Origin: Acetomicrobium thermoterrenum DSM 13490
GTDB taxonomy: Bacteria; Synergistota; Synergistia; Synergistales; Acetomicrobiaceae
Direction: 5' to 3'
Assembly: GCF_900107215.1 (NCBI RefSeq)
Contig: NZ_FNPD01000003.1
Coordinates: forward strand, 1-64,000
DNA: 64,000 nt
Within the stretch, counting starts at the first letter, position 1. Every line of letters begins with the position of its first letter. Positions 1-9,685 of the stretch are shown here, piece after piece. The position numbers and the translations under genes were made by a program. The notes below the pieces were generated by a model. It did no database searches. It was given only the letters and a program-made list of their open reading frames with translations, and was not told the origin of the DNA.

Positions 1-2
1 TA

Positions 3-275
3 GCATGGAGCCGCAAGGGCTTAAAGGCCATGTCTTCTTTGAGGGCTTACATCTGTAGCGGTGGCAAGGTGACGTCAGAACAGATAAAGAAAAAAGACCA
101 AAAAGGTGAGAATGCGGACAAAAGACACAAATTCACCTTGAACCTGGAGGAGATCTTAGGTCCCGTTATAAGTGAGCTTGGATGCATAACGGTACTGAAA
201 ACGGGAAAGGTAACGCCCTTATACACGACCTTAAGGGGCATATGTCATGGCGGGTTTGATTTTTACCTAACCTAA
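3..275 (+). pseudogene. C-terminal part of an unknown protein, possibly an ISLre2/UPF0236-type transposase tail
   Basis: The reading frame is open from the left edge to a stop at 273-275, so the gene begins outside the window. The first visible residues (AWSRKGLKAMSSLRAY) resemble, from memory, the C-terminal region of UPF0236/ISLre2 transposases, which end in a similar SW..+G...+A+LRA stretch. The rest of the tail is not recognised. No terminal inverted repeat was identified between 276 and 440. It could also be the end of an ordinary hypothetical protein. The 190 bases after it hold no gene. Confidence 0.3.
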
Positions 276-414
276 AAGACGTTGCCCTTTAGGACACATG
301 GGGAGTGGTTCCTAAAAATCCTACAAAAACTTGACGCGGTCGATCCGACCCTCAAAGTTGACAAAGGAGAGGGATGTTTCTATAATGATCTGAAAATTAA
401 ACTTTAGATTAAAT

Positions 415-459
415 TATACTACATAACGGAACTTATGTTGATAATATGGAAAGGAGCAA
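415..459 (+). promoter_or_regulatory. Likely promoter -10 and ribosome binding site of carB
   Basis: TATACT at 415-420 matches a sigma-70 -10 box, but no good -35 is visible 17 bases upstream, so the promoter call is weak. AAAGGAG at about 450-456 is a strong Shine-Dalgarno sequence 9 bases before the carB ATG at 466 and supports that start. Confidence 0.4.
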
Positions 460-465
460 AGCTAG

Positions 466-3400
466 ATGTCTTCTGAAAGCATACTTGTCCTGGGTTCTGG
501 CCCCATAAAGATAGGCCAGGCTGCGGAGTTCGATTACGCGGGAAGCCAGGCCTGCAAGGCACTTCACGAAGAAGGTTACCGCGTGATACTGCTCAACAGC
601 AATCCAGCTACTATACAAACGGATACGGCGATGGCCGACATTGTTTACATAAAACCCCTAACGGCCGAAGCCGTTGAAGCCATAGTCGAAGAACATCACC
701 CCAAAGGTGTTATAGCCACATTGGGCGGGCAAACCACCCTTAATTTATGTGTGGAGTGTGAAGAAAAAGGCATATGGAAGAAAGCAGGTGTCAGGATCCT
801 TGGGACTCCGATATCCGCCATAAAGGCTGCCGAGGGAAGAGAATCCTTCAGAAACCTTATGAAAAGCATTGGTCAACCCGTCCCCGAAAGCGTTGCCGTT
901 TCCTCGACGAAAGAAGCCCTGGAATTTTCCCGAAGCCAAAGATTTCCCCTGATCGTCAGGCCTGATTTTACCTTGGGAGGCACCGGCGGAGGCATAGCCT
1001 GGAACGAGGAAGAATTAAAGGAAAGAATTAAAGAGGGCCTGCAGGCCTCTCCCGTCCACAGGGTATTGGTAGAAAATTATCTTTTAGGGTGGAGAGAGAT
1101 AGAGCTTGAGGTGATAAGGGACGCTCGAGGCGACTGTTTGTGCGTCTGCGGGATGGAAAACGTCGACCCCATGGGGATTCACACGGGAGACAGCATCGTC
1201 GTCTCGCCTGTACTAACCCTTACGAAAGAGGAGTGGAACCTTTTACGCACGGCCGGGTTGGCAATTGTGAAGGCTTTGGACGTGCGCGGGGCCTGCAACG
1301 TGCAGTTTGCCCTTTCGCCCGAGGGCAATTCCTACTACGTCATAGAGGTAAACCCCCGCGCCAGCAGGTCGAGTGCCCTGGCAAGCAAGGCCACGGGATA
1401 CCCCATAGCGAGGATAGCTGCAAAGATTGCCCTGGGCAAAGGCCTGGCGGAACTTCCAAACCCCATCACGGGAAAGGGCAACGCTTTGTCGGAGCCCGAG
1501 CTTGATTACATCGTAGTCAAGCATCCCCGCTGGCCCTTTGAAAAGTTTCACACCGCCAATATTCGGCTTGGGACGCAGATGAAGTCCACCGGCGAGGTCA
1601 TGGCAATAGGAAGCTCCTTTGTGCACGCACTACTTAAGGCCTTCCGTTCGTTGGACGCATCCTCACCCCTCACCGACAAATACTTTAAAAAGGCCACAAA
1701 AGACGAGCTGTGGCAGCACTGCATACTCCCAACCCACAGGCGTATGGGAGCCATCCTGGAGCTCTTAAGGCGCGGTGAAGCCATAAATGACATTTCGGAC
1801 GCTACGGCCATACATCCCTATTTTATAACACAACTTCAACAGATCGTTTCGATAGAAAAAGGGTTAAAAACCGGACTTACCCGAGATGTGCTAACAGAAG
1901 CCAAACGTGCGGGATTTGGCGACGAAGATATCGCTATTATCTGCGAAATGTCGGCAGAGGAGATATCGGGCTTGCGTCAGAGCCACAACATAGAGATAAA
2001 GCACAAAAAGGTAGGAGGAGAAGGCTCACGATTCGGGTACTTCTATGGCGTTTACGAAGATGACGCCCCTTTAGTCGCTCCTTGCGATGATGCTCGATCA
2101 ATCATTGTTTTAGGCTCAGGCCCAATAAGAATAGCCCAAGGGGTTGAGTTTGATTACTGTTGCGTAAAGGCCGTTGAAAGCTTGAGGCACAGGGGCTTTA
2201 GGGCCGTAATGGCAAATAATAACCCCGAGACGGTCAGTACCGATCACGATATTTCCGACGCCCTTTACTTCGAGCCCCTTCACGTCGAAGACGTTAAGGC
2301 CATTCTGAAACGCGAAAGGGCCGAAGGGTTTTTCTGCTCCTTTGGAGGGCAGACGTCGCTAAAATTAGGCCTTGTCTTGGCAGGAGAAGGTTTTAGCATG
2401 TTGGGCACAAATGCATCGGCGATCGTAGAGGCAGAGGATAGGGGGCGTTTTTGCGATATACTGCACAAGCTTGACATACCCTATCCTCCGGGAGAGGCTG
2501 CTAGGGATTTGAAGGAGGCCGTGGATATCGCCGAAGGGTTGGGCTTCCCGGTGATGATAAGGCCCAGCTTCGTCATAGGCGGAGTCGATATGCAGGTGGT
2601 TTACGAAATGGAGGAGTTCAAAAAGCTTGCCTCTCTTGCCTTTTCCCATGCTCCCGGTGTCGCCCTCCTGATCGATCGTTTTCTTCAGGGAAAGGAGTTT
2701 GAGGTCGATGCCCTTTGCGACGGAAAAGACGTGCTGATCCCCGGTATATTCGAGCACTTGGATCCTGCAGGCGTGCATTCCGGCGACTCCATCGCGCTCT
2801 TTCCTGATTTTTCCCTTTCGCCACGGGAAAAAGATGAAATGCTTCGTATTGTTTCTTGCCTTTCTGAAGTATTAAACGTAAAGGGGCTTTTCAACGTACA
2901 ATTCGTCCGTCACGACGACAAGCTTTACGTAATAGAGGCAAACCCGCGGGCCAGCCGAACCGTTCCCATAGCCAGCAAGCTGGCGGAAATTCCCATGATA
3001 GATCTGGCCGTCGGCATCGCTTTGGGAGAAAGCCTTAAAGGCGCAGGTTACGGGCTTGGCATTTTGGATTACAAAGGGCCAATGGGAGTAAAAGTACCTG
3101 TCTTTTCCACGGAAAAGCTTCCCGGAGCAGACAGCAGGCTCGGTCCGCAGATGCAGTCGACGGGAGAGTCTTTAGGCGTGGGGGAGACCTTTGCCGAGGC
3201 TTTATGGGAAGCCCTGCAGGGCGCGGGATGGAAGATCCCAAAGAAGGGCAACATCCTTTTTAGCGTCAGAGATGACCAAAAATCTCTGCTGGCTCCTGTA
3301 GCTTCTATATTTTACAATCTGGGATGGGAAATTTACGCTACACCTGGCACGACAGCGGCGCTAAAGAAATGGGGGTTGCCCTCCAAAGAGGTTCTCAAGG

Positions 3401-3594
3401 GGGCGGAGCTTATATCGGCCATTCGTTCCAAAATGTTCGACGTTTTTGTAAACATACCTTCCCTTCAAACGGATACACTGAAGGACGGCTATGCCATGAG
3501 AAGGGCGGCCATTGAATGCCGGGTGCTTTGTCTTCATACGCTGGAAGCAGCTCAGGCCGTAGGCTCATCGCTTACGAGCAGAAACCATACTTAA
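466..3594 (+). CDS. carB: Carbamoyl-phosphate synthase large subunit
   Basis: Makes carbamoyl phosphate from bicarbonate, ammonia (channelled from the glutaminase subunit CarA) and two ATP, for pyrimidine and arginine synthesis in the cytoplasm. The 1042 residues (E. coli CarB is about 1070) show the expected internal duplication. LGSGPIKIGQ near residue 8 and LGSGPIRIAQ near residue 548 open the two halves. The ATP-grasp motifs EVNPRASRSSALASK (about 295) and EANPRASRTVPIASK (about 823) close them. An MGS-like allosteric domain lies at about 930-1042. No carA is adjacent, so the glutaminase subunit must be encoded elsewhere. The next gene downstream is only a decayed fragment, so carB seems monocistronic. 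Confidence 0.96.
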   Translation: MSSESILVLGSGPIKIGQAAEFDYAGSQACKALHEEGYRVILLNSNPATIQTDTAMADIVYIKPLTAEAVEAIVEEHHPKGVIATLGGQTTLNLCVECEEKGIWKKAGVRILGTPISAIKAAEGRESFRNLMKSIGQPVPESVAVSSTKEALEFSRSQRFPLIVRPDFTLGGTGGGIAWNEEELKERIKEGLQASPVHRVLVENYLLGWREIELEVIRDARGDCLCVCGMENVDPMGIHTGDSIVVSPVLTLTKEEWNLLRTAGLAIVKALDVRGACNVQFALSPEGNSYYVIEVNPRASRSSALASKATGYPIARIAAKIALGKGLAELPNPITGKGNALSEPELDYIVVKHPRWPFEKFHTANIRLGTQMKSTGEVMAIGSSFVHALLKAFRSLDASSPLTDKYFKKATKDELWQHCILPTHRRMGAILELLRRGEAINDISDATAIHPYFITQLQQIVSIEKGLKTGLTRDVLTEAKRAGFGDEDIAIICEMSAEEISGLRQSHNIEIKHKKVGGEGSRFGYFYGVYEDDAPLVAPCDDARSIIVLGSGPIRIAQGVEFDYCCVKAVESLRHRGFRAVMANNNPETVSTDHDISDALYFEPLHVEDVKAILKRERAEGFFCSFGGQTSLKLGLVLAGEGFSMLGTNASAIVEAEDRGRFCDILHKLDIPYPPGEAARDLKEAVDIAEGLGFPVMIRPSFVIGGVDMQVVYEMEEFKKLASLAFSHAPGVALLIDRFLQGKEFEVDALCDGKDVLIPGIFEHLDPAGVHSGDSIALFPDFSLSPREKDEMLRIVSCLSEVLNVKGLFNVQFVRHDDKLYVIEANPRASRTVPIASKLAEIPMIDLAVGIALGESLKGAGYGLGILDYKGPMGVKVPVFSTEKLPGADSRLGPQMQSTGESLGVGETFAEALWEALQGAGWKIPKKGNILFSVRDDQKSLLAPVASIFYNLGWEIYATPGTTAALKKWGLPSKEVLKGAELISAIRSKMFDVFVNIPSLQTDTLKDGYAMRRAAIECRVLCLHTLEAAQAVGSSLTSRNHT

Positions 3595-3597
3595 TAT

Positions 3598-3794
3598 AGC
3601 CGATTGATTATCGTTAGTCGCATAGGCGCGATATCTTCTTATATATAAACAGTTGTATTCGTAGGTCATCTTCTTTAAAGCCAAGGCGGTAAAGATATCG
3701 CGCATTAGAGCTTTTTTGTCTCGCTCAGAGCTTCATCGTAATTGTTGTCTTGAATCAATTTTTTTATGTTCAAGGCTTCAGTGGTATTACTCAA
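3598..3794 (-). pseudogene. Decayed, internally deleted copy of the TPR/YrbL-like gene at 9911-10897
   Basis: Positions 3598-3705 are nearly identical to 9914-10020, the 3' end of the intact minus-strand gene at 9911-10897. Upstream on the minus strand a TTG at 3794, with AAGGAGG before it, opens a peptide containing LIQDNNYDEAL. This resembles the N-terminus of the intact protein (LIQNCKYDKAL). The frame then stops and joins the C-terminal coding sequence out of frame. The middle (about 270 codons) is missing. It is a relic of a diverged paralogue, not a functional gene. Confidence 0.75.
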
Positions 3795-3855
3795 GGGGGG
3801 CGCCTCCTTAAATAAAAATCCTTTGCCCAAGTTCCTGCTTTTGTATAAACTTCTT

Positions 3856-4192
3856 TTAGGCTAAGAGTCGGATGAAGAACACTCCGCGGATGCTTGGAAG
3901 GACCCAGCCTCGCGAGCCAACTTCTTTTCCGATAATACCCAAAATAAGCGTTTGCCCTAAAACAATATCCGACATCTCGTGATTTCCTTCTCCGGTAAAG
4001 TGTGCAATGAGAGCCATCGTTCCTACGGCAATGCCCTGAACCAGCATCGCGAGTACCGCTACAACTGTACCGGCAATTGCAAGTGCGGCTACTTCAACAT
4101 GTCCTAATTCACCGACAAAATATAAGTCCACCATCGAGAAAAGATCCTGCAGCAACCCGCCAATCATTATTGGAACTGCAAGTTATATCATA
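3856..4192 (-). pseudogene. N-terminal fragment of a MATE family efflux transporter
   Basis: The minus strand encodes LAVPIMIGGLLQDLF, then MVDLYFVGELGHVEVAALA and an IAVGTMALIAHFTGEG segment. This is the typical first three membrane segments of a MATE (multidrug/toxin) exporter. An in-frame stop lies just before LAVP, and the frame diverges after about 85 residues and ends. An intact MATE gene lies at 13614-14972. A full MATE protein has about 450 residues, so this is a remnant of roughly a fifth of a gene. Confidence 0.75.
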
Positions 4193-4199
4193 CAACCAT

Positions 4200-4508
4200 A
4201 AAGATATTTACACGTATCGAAGGGTGTACAAACCCACTAGGATCTGCAATCTGCGAATCGCCAATTTTATCTAGAGTCCAAGCTTGACCCTCTGCGAATG
4301 CCTGCAATATAATGTTTATGACATATTATGACATAAATGAAATAAACCTCAATGTCCTCTACTTAAAGAAAGGGGGGAATAGAGCAAAGGTTATCCCTGG
4401 GAAGAAGTCAAAAAGCAGCTGAAATTAGGGTGGCTAGTTGTTTGTGAGGGGGGTTGTGTTTATCAAAGGCGTCGTTACGTCACGATCGCGATATCGCGAT
4501 AAGGAGGA
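4200..4508. promoter_or_regulatory. Leader of the ABC importer operon with a palindromic site
   Basis: About 300 bases without a gene. The octamer ATCGCGAT, itself a perfect palindrome, occurs twice head to tail at 4485-4492 and 4493-4500, giving a 16-base perfect palindrome immediately before the AAGGAGGAG ribosome binding site at about 4500-4508. The site could be an operator or could hide the ribosome binding site in a hairpin. No clear promoter could be picked. Confidence 0.4.
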
Positions 4509-4516
4509 GTGGTTAA

Positions 4517-5644
4517 ATGAGAAGGTTATTTCACGTAATGGTGGTTGCTATTGTTGCCATGGCTTTTGCAAGCGTGGCTTTTGCCGGTCCCACCAAGGTG
4601 GGGATCATGACAGGCACCACATCTCAAGGGGAAGAAGAGTATAGAGCCGCACTTGAGATGATCGAAAAATACGGCAAAGACAGGGTAATTCACGTAACCT
4701 ACCCTGATAAATTCATGGACGAGCAGGAAACCACTATTCAACAAATCATGAGCATGGCTTCCGACCCGGACGTAAAGGCCATAGTGTTGGTGCAAGGTGT
4801 TCCCGGTTCGGCAGCAGCCATCGATAAGGTTAAAGAATTTCGTCCCGATATGTTTTTCATCAATATAGTTCCCCATGAAGATCCTTTGTTAGTCGTCCAG
4901 AAAGCAGATATTTGCCTTGAGACAGATAATCCCATGCGTGGTGTCACGATCGTTGAGCTTGCTGAAAAAATGGGCGCCAAGACCTTCTGTCATATTTCCT
5001 TCCCCCGGCACATGTCTTATCCCCTTCTTGCAGAGCGCAGGGACATCATGAAGGCTGAATGCGAAAAGCGAGGGATTGAGTTTGTTTTCATCAACGCACC
5101 CGATCCAACCGGAGATGCCGGTATAGCTGGAACACAGCAATTCATCCTGGAAGACGTTCCCCGTCAGGTGGAGAAATATGGCGTGGATACTGCCTTTTTC
5201 AGTACGAACTGTGGAATGCAAGAACCGTTAATAAAGGCTGTCATGACGACAGGAGCCATCTTCCCCGAGCAGTGCTGTCCCAGCCCTTATCACGGATATC
5301 CTGGATCACTCGGGATAGAGATACCCCCAGATAAAGCTGGGGATGTAGAATTCATCTTAAAAGCCATTGAAGAAAAGGTTGTCGAAGCAGGCAGGGCCGG
5401 AAGATTTGCGACTTGGAAAGTTCCCGCCAACATGGCATTTACCTATGCTTCAACAGAGTATGCCTTTGATGTCGCCGATGGCAAAGTATCGGGGTACGAT
5501 AGAGCTCATATGGAAAAGCTGCTTTATAAGTACTTTGGAGAAGAGTCCAGGGTAAGATCGTACGAAAACGTCGAAGCTGGAGTAAAAGCAGATAACTTCT
5601 TGCTCATCGTTGGGGAGTCAATAATCTTTGGCGCAAATAAATAG
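4517..5644 (+). CDS. DUF3798 family periplasmic binding protein of an ABC importer
   Basis: A 375-residue exported protein with a classic signal peptide (basic MRR start, hydrophobic core, cleavage after VAFA near residue 23). The mature part resembles the DUF3798 family, a type-I periplasmic-binding-protein-like fold, with early GIMTGTTSQGEEEYRAA and later DTAFFSTNCGMQEPLIKA segments. It is the first of four co-directional genes, followed by a double ATPase and two permeases, so it is very likely the solute receptor of that importer. The ligand is unknown. It has four cysteines, two of them adjacent (EQCCPSPYHGYPG), which is unusual for a binding protein. Confidence 0.8.
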   Translation: MRRLFHVMVVAIVAMAFASVAFAGPTKVGIMTGTTSQGEEEYRAALEMIEKYGKDRVIHVTYPDKFMDEQETTIQQIMSMASDPDVKAIVLVQGVPGSAAAIDKVKEFRPDMFFINIVPHEDPLLVVQKADICLETDNPMRGVTIVELAEKMGAKTFCHISFPRHMSYPLLAERRDIMKAECEKRGIEFVFINAPDPTGDAGIAGTQQFILEDVPRQVEKYGVDTAFFSTNCGMQEPLIKAVMTTGAIFPEQCCPSPYHGYPGSLGIEIPPDKAGDVEFILKAIEEKVVEAGRAGRFATWKVPANMAFTYASTEYAFDVADGKVSGYDRAHMEKLLYKYFGEESRVRSYENVEAGVKADNFLLIVGESIIFGANK

Positions 5645-5679
5645 AGAGCATACGTTTAAACAAAGACATTAAAAGCTCT

Positions 5680-5711
5680 AGCGGGGTTGCTCGCCTATGA
5701 GCGACCCCGCT
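5680..5711 (+). terminator. Stem-loop between binding protein and ATPase genes
   Basis: AGCGGGGT and ACCCCGCT form an 8-bp outer arm, with GCTC/GAGC continuing inside around a short loop. No T-run follows. It is better read as a 3' stabiliser or partial terminator that raises binding-protein mRNA over the transporter genes than as a full stop. Confidence 0.55.
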
Positions 5712-5753
5712 ACGTTGTAGCTTACTTTATCTGAAGGAGGGAGGAATTTCTTA

Positions 5754-7349
5754 ATGGAAGCTCCCCGTCTGGAATTGCGAGATATAAGCAAGGAATATTT
5801 CGGCAACAAGGTTTTGCGCTCAGTGAATCTTTCTGTTGCCCCCGGCGAGATTCACGGCCTAGTTGGTGAGAATGGAGCCGGAAAATCAACGTTAATGAAT
5901 ATCTTGTTTGGGATGCCAGTCATAAGAAATACGGGAGGTTTTGAAGGCAGGATTTTTATGGATGGAGAGCCGGTAGAAGTAAACTCGCCCTATGATGCCC
6001 TGGAATTAGGGATCGGCATGGTGCATCAAGAATTCATGTTGTTACCCGGGCTGACCATAACGGAAAACATAAAGATAAACCGTGAAATCGTTAAAGATAA
6101 CTTATTTAGCAAGTTGCTTGGAAAAAAACTTGGAATCCTTGATTTTGAAAGAATGAAAAAGGATGCAAGGAAAGCATTGGATCGGGTTGAGTTAAATATA
6201 GATGAAATGTTGCCCGTCCTTGGATTGCCCGTTGGATTTATGCAGTTTATTGAAATTGCCCGAGAGCTGGATAAAGAGTCTCTAAGACTGCTGATCCTGG
6301 ATGAGCCTACAGCCGTACTGACGGAAAAAGACGCCGAAACGCTGATAGAGGTAATGAAAAAGCTCTCCAGAGAAGGCATTTCTATCCTTTTTATAACTCA
6401 TAGGTTAAATGAGGTCTTGCGAGTGGCCGATAATATCACTGTTCTCAGGGATGGTGAAGTGGTCGGTAAGCTTCCATCGTCGGAAGCCACCATTGATGTC
6501 CTCGCAGAACTCATGGTTGGACGTAAAGTCGATATATCAGCTCGAGCTCGCAGGGGTTTTGAAGAAGACGCGAAACCGATACTCACGATTAAAGACCTTC
6601 ACGTCGATATGCCGGGAGAAAGAGTTTCGGGCTTGTCTTTAAATGTTCGTGAGGGAGAGATATTGGGGATCGGCGGCTTAGCCGGTCATGGGAAAATAGG
6701 AATCGCCAATGGCATCATGGGATTATACCCTGCCAGAGGTTATGTTCACGTCGCAAACCATGGCGAAGTTGAGCTTAACTCTCCGCTTTCGGCGCTAAGC
6801 AGCGGCATGGCCTTTGTCTCAGAAGATAGGCGAGGAATGGGACTTCTTTTAGACGAAACGATAGAGCTTAACATCGCTGTCCAGGCCTTGTTGAGCCGAG
6901 GCAAGTTTCTTAAAAAATATCTACTTAACATGATAGACAGAGAGTCAATCCGAAAACACGCACTTAAAATGATTAAAGATCTGGATATACGCTGCACCGG
7001 TCCAAATCAAATAGTAAGGCGTCTGAGTGGAGGCAATCAACAAAAGGTCTGCATAGCCAAAGCACTCACCTTGGAACCGTCGATCCTTTTTGTCTCTGAA
7101 CCGACACGTGGGATTGATGTGGGCGCTAAAAAGATCGTACTCGATCTGCTTTTGCAGCTGAACCAAGAGCTGGGAGTCACAATTATCATGACATCTTCCG
7201 AACTTGCCGAACTTCGTTCCATTTGTGACCGGATTGCCATCATTTACAGAGGTCGCTTGCAGGGCATCCTTCCCGTTGACGCGAGCGACAAAGAATTTGG
7301 CTTAATGATGGCAGGGGAACTTTCGGCTGTTAAGGAGGGGGTATTTTGA
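5754..7349 (+). CDS. ABC transporter ATPase with two nucleotide-binding domains (RbsA/NupO type)
   Basis: Energises the importer whose receptor and permeases flank it. Domain 1 has Walker A GENGAGKST near residue 40 and Walker B LLILDEPTAVLT near 180, but its signature region reads VGFMQFIEIAREL instead of the usual LSxGQ. Domain 2 has a degenerate Walker A region (GLAGHGKIG), a good signature LSGGNQQK and a Walker B-like VSEPTRGIDVGAK in which the usual Asp before Glu is Ser. Such asymmetry is usual in two-domain sugar/nucleoside ATPases. Length 531 residues. GGAGGGAGG precedes the ATG; it overlaps the next gene at TGATG. Confidence 0.9.
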   Translation: MEAPRLELRDISKEYFGNKVLRSVNLSVAPGEIHGLVGENGAGKSTLMNILFGMPVIRNTGGFEGRIFMDGEPVEVNSPYDALELGIGMVHQEFMLLPGLTITENIKINREIVKDNLFSKLLGKKLGILDFERMKKDARKALDRVELNIDEMLPVLGLPVGFMQFIEIARELDKESLRLLILDEPTAVLTEKDAETLIEVMKKLSREGISILFITHRLNEVLRVADNITVLRDGEVVGKLPSSEATIDVLAELMVGRKVDISARARRGFEEDAKPILTIKDLHVDMPGERVSGLSLNVREGEILGIGGLAGHGKIGIANGIMGLYPARGYVHVANHGEVELNSPLSALSSGMAFVSEDRRGMGLLLDETIELNIAVQALLSRGKFLKKYLLNMIDRESIRKHALKMIKDLDIRCTGPNQIVRRLSGGNQQKVCIAKALTLEPSILFVSEPTRGIDVGAKKIVLDLLLQLNQELGVTIIMTSSELAELRSICDRIAIIYRGRLQGILPVDASDKEFGLMMAGELSAVKEGVF

Positions 7350-8425
7350 TGACTTCGGGTGATTTCAACGAACATAGCTTATGGCCAAGGATAAAAGAAG
7401 GCGTCGCAAGTTTTGGAGTAGCCAGATCCATAATACTCCTTTTTTTGATCATCCTCTTAATTGCTGCACTGATCTTAGATCTTCCCATGGATCAGATACT
7501 TTCGAGCATGCTGAGTCGTTTCGGAATGAACGTCATCCTGGTTTTGGCCATGATTCCAACGATAAGATCAGGGACAGGGCCTAATTTTGGCCTTCCACTG
7601 GGAATTTCCTGTGGACTAATTGCGGCCGTGCTCAGCATAGAACTTGATTTAAGGGGTTTTCAAGCCTTTTTCTTTGCGGTTGGTCTGGGTGGAGCGTTAG
7701 GTGCCATAGCAGGTTATTTGTATGGTTTACTGCTCAATAAGGTCAAGGGGCAGGAAATGACGGTGGGAACATATTTTGGTTTTTCAATCGTTTCATTGAT
7801 GTGCATTTTTTGGTTCTTGGCGCCCTTTAAAAGCCCTGAAATGATTTGGCCCTACGGGGGAAGTGGCCTACGTGTAACTATAGCCTTGGAAGGCCGCTTC
7901 GACAAGATTTTAAATAACTTTCTTGCCTTTGATGTCTTTGGTGTCACAATACCAACGGGATTGCTACTTTTTTACGGAGCTTTTTGTTTAATAGTGTGGC
8001 TTTTTATGCATTCTAAAACCGGAGTGGCTCTTTCGACGGTGGGAGAAAGTCCTCGTTTTGCAGAATCCTGCGGTCTTTCCATAGATCGCTATCGTACTAT
8101 AGGTTCCGTAGTTTCTCAAGCCTTGGCAGCAGTGGGCATCATCGTATATGCCCAGACATTTGGTTTTTTGCAACTTTACATGGCCCCTCTTTTCATGGCC
8201 TTTTTTGCTGTGGCATCCATACTAATAGGAGGAGCAACCTTGAACCGAGCGACCATCTGGCATGCCACGGTAGGTTGTTTTCTTTTCCAGTCGATCCTGG
8301 TTGTTTCTATGCCCGTTGCTAACCTGATCATATCTGAGAATCTTGCTGAGGTCGCAAGGATAATAATAAGCAACGGCATCATTCTTTATGCATTGACACG
8401 CCGGGAAATTGGAGGTGGCGCCTAA
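7349..8425 (+). CDS. ABC transporter permease 1
   Basis: A multi-spanning membrane protein of about 358 residues with roughly eight to ten hydrophobic segments, of the BPD_transp_2 type (ribose/nucleoside/branched-chain permeases). Evidence includes the conserved GESPRFAESCGL cytoplasmic motif, which matches the G..P..A...G signature of this family, and ILIGGATLNRATIWHA near the end. The ATG at 7349 overlaps the ATPase stop (TGATG) and has AAGGAGGGGG upstream; the TTG three bases earlier is less likely. It is translationally coupled to both neighbours. Confidence 0.88.
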   Translation: MTSGDFNEHSLWPRIKEGVASFGVARSIILLFLIILLIAALILDLPMDQILSSMLSRFGMNVILVLAMIPTIRSGTGPNFGLPLGISCGLIAAVLSIELDLRGFQAFFFAVGLGGALGAIAGYLYGLLLNKVKGQEMTVGTYFGFSIVSLMCIFWFLAPFKSPEMIWPYGGSGLRVTIALEGRFDKILNNFLAFDVFGVTIPTGLLLFYGAFCLIVWLFMHSKTGVALSTVGESPRFAESCGLSIDRYRTIGSVVSQALAAVGIIVYAQTFGFLQLYMAPLFMAFFAVASILIGGATLNRATIWHATVGCFLFQSILVVSMPVANLIISENLAEVARIIISNGIILYALTRREIGGGA

Positions 8426-9594
8426 TGGCTAAAGATGAAAAAGTTCTCTCTTCGACTTCAAACAACATGCATGAATCGCAAAAAAAACAATTCGAGCTGA
8501 AGTGGTTTTTGCGCAAAAATATCGTGCCCGTTTTTTTCTTTGTGCTGTGCGTCATTGGTGGGTACTACAGCGGATTACCGCTGCCTTTTTTACTCAATGA
8601 GATCATCACTCGGATGGCCCGAAACAGTTTTTTAGTGATCTCCCTCATAATTCCTGTTTTGGCCGGCATGGGACTAAACTTCGGCATCGTATTAGGGGCC
8701 ATGGCCGGGCAATTTGCCTATGTCGCCACGGTAAATTGGCAAATGGCAGGGCTGACTGGCTTTACGACGACTGCACTTTTATCGATACCCTTAGCCATTT
8801 TGTTTGGCTGGTTAACGGGGATTCTTTTTAACCATGCAAAGGGAAAGGAAATGATCACGGGAATCATATTAGGATTTTTTGCAAACGGCATCTACCAGTT
8901 AATATGTCTTTACTTCATGGGAAACATCATACCCATAAAAGTTCCATCGATGCTCATTCCTGGCAGTATAGGACTGAGGAATACTTTGGATATTAAATCC
9001 ATGCAATACGCCCTGGATAACCTTTTAAAAATACAAGTGAAGATCCCGGGTCACGTTTTCCCGGTGTCAATACCCGTTGCAACTTTTCTGGCGATTTTGG
9101 CCTTGTGCCTCTTTACGCATTACATTGTAAAAACTAAGCTTGGCCAGGAGTTTAGAATAGTGGGGCAGGACATGTATGTTGCAGAGGCATCGGGCATCAA
9201 CGTGGATAGAGTCAGGATTATCGCTGTTATCCTTTCAACGATATTAGCCGGCCTTGGACAGGTTATTTTTCTCCAGAACTTGGGCAACATCAATACTTAT
9301 GGAAGTCACGTCCAGGTCGGCACTTTTGCCGTTGCAGCCATATTGATTGGAGGTGCATCTGTTAAAAAGGCCACAGTTGGTCAAGCTTTGCTTGGAACGC
9401 TTTTGTTTCATACCCTTTTTATAGTGTCTCCCCTTGCAGGAAAAAACCTTGTCGGAGACGCAATGATAGGGGAGTACTTCAGGGTTTTTGTGACATACGG
9501 AGTAATAGGCGTTGCCTTGGCGCTTCACGCCTGGCAGAGCTTACAAGAACAAAGAAGAATAGCATTGCTTAAAGCTGATATCAGTGGAGAATAA
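8425..9594 (+). CDS. ABC transporter permease 2
   Basis: The second integral membrane subunit, 389 residues, paralogous to permease 1 (VGQDMYVAEASGINVDRVR and ILIGGASVKKATVGQA correspond to its motifs). It starts at an ATG overlapping the preceding stop (TAATG). The N-terminal 30 residues are hydrophilic. Together with the double ATPase and binding protein this completes a receptor-ATPase-2 permease importer; a heterodimeric permease is more like nucleoside importers than ribose importers, but the substrate is not known. The operon ends here; a pseudogene follows. Confidence 0.88.
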   Translation: MAKDEKVLSSTSNNMHESQKKQFELKWFLRKNIVPVFFFVLCVIGGYYSGLPLPFLLNEIITRMARNSFLVISLIIPVLAGMGLNFGIVLGAMAGQFAYVATVNWQMAGLTGFTTTALLSIPLAILFGWLTGILFNHAKGKEMITGIILGFFANGIYQLICLYFMGNIIPIKVPSMLIPGSIGLRNTLDIKSMQYALDNLLKIQVKIPGHVFPVSIPVATFLAILALCLFTHYIVKTKLGQEFRIVGQDMYVAEASGINVDRVRIIAVILSTILAGLGQVIFLQNLGNINTYGSHVQVGTFAVAAILIGGASVKKATVGQALLGTLLFHTLFIVSPLAGKNLVGDAMIGEYFRVFVTYGVIGVALALHAWQSLQEQRRIALLKADISGE

Positions 9595-9685
9595 AAAATA
9601 ACGATTAATCTGGACAAGATGAACTCTTTCTGGGCTTTCATTGCGCACTTTTCAATGAACCCCCGATTTGACTAAAGGATGCATA

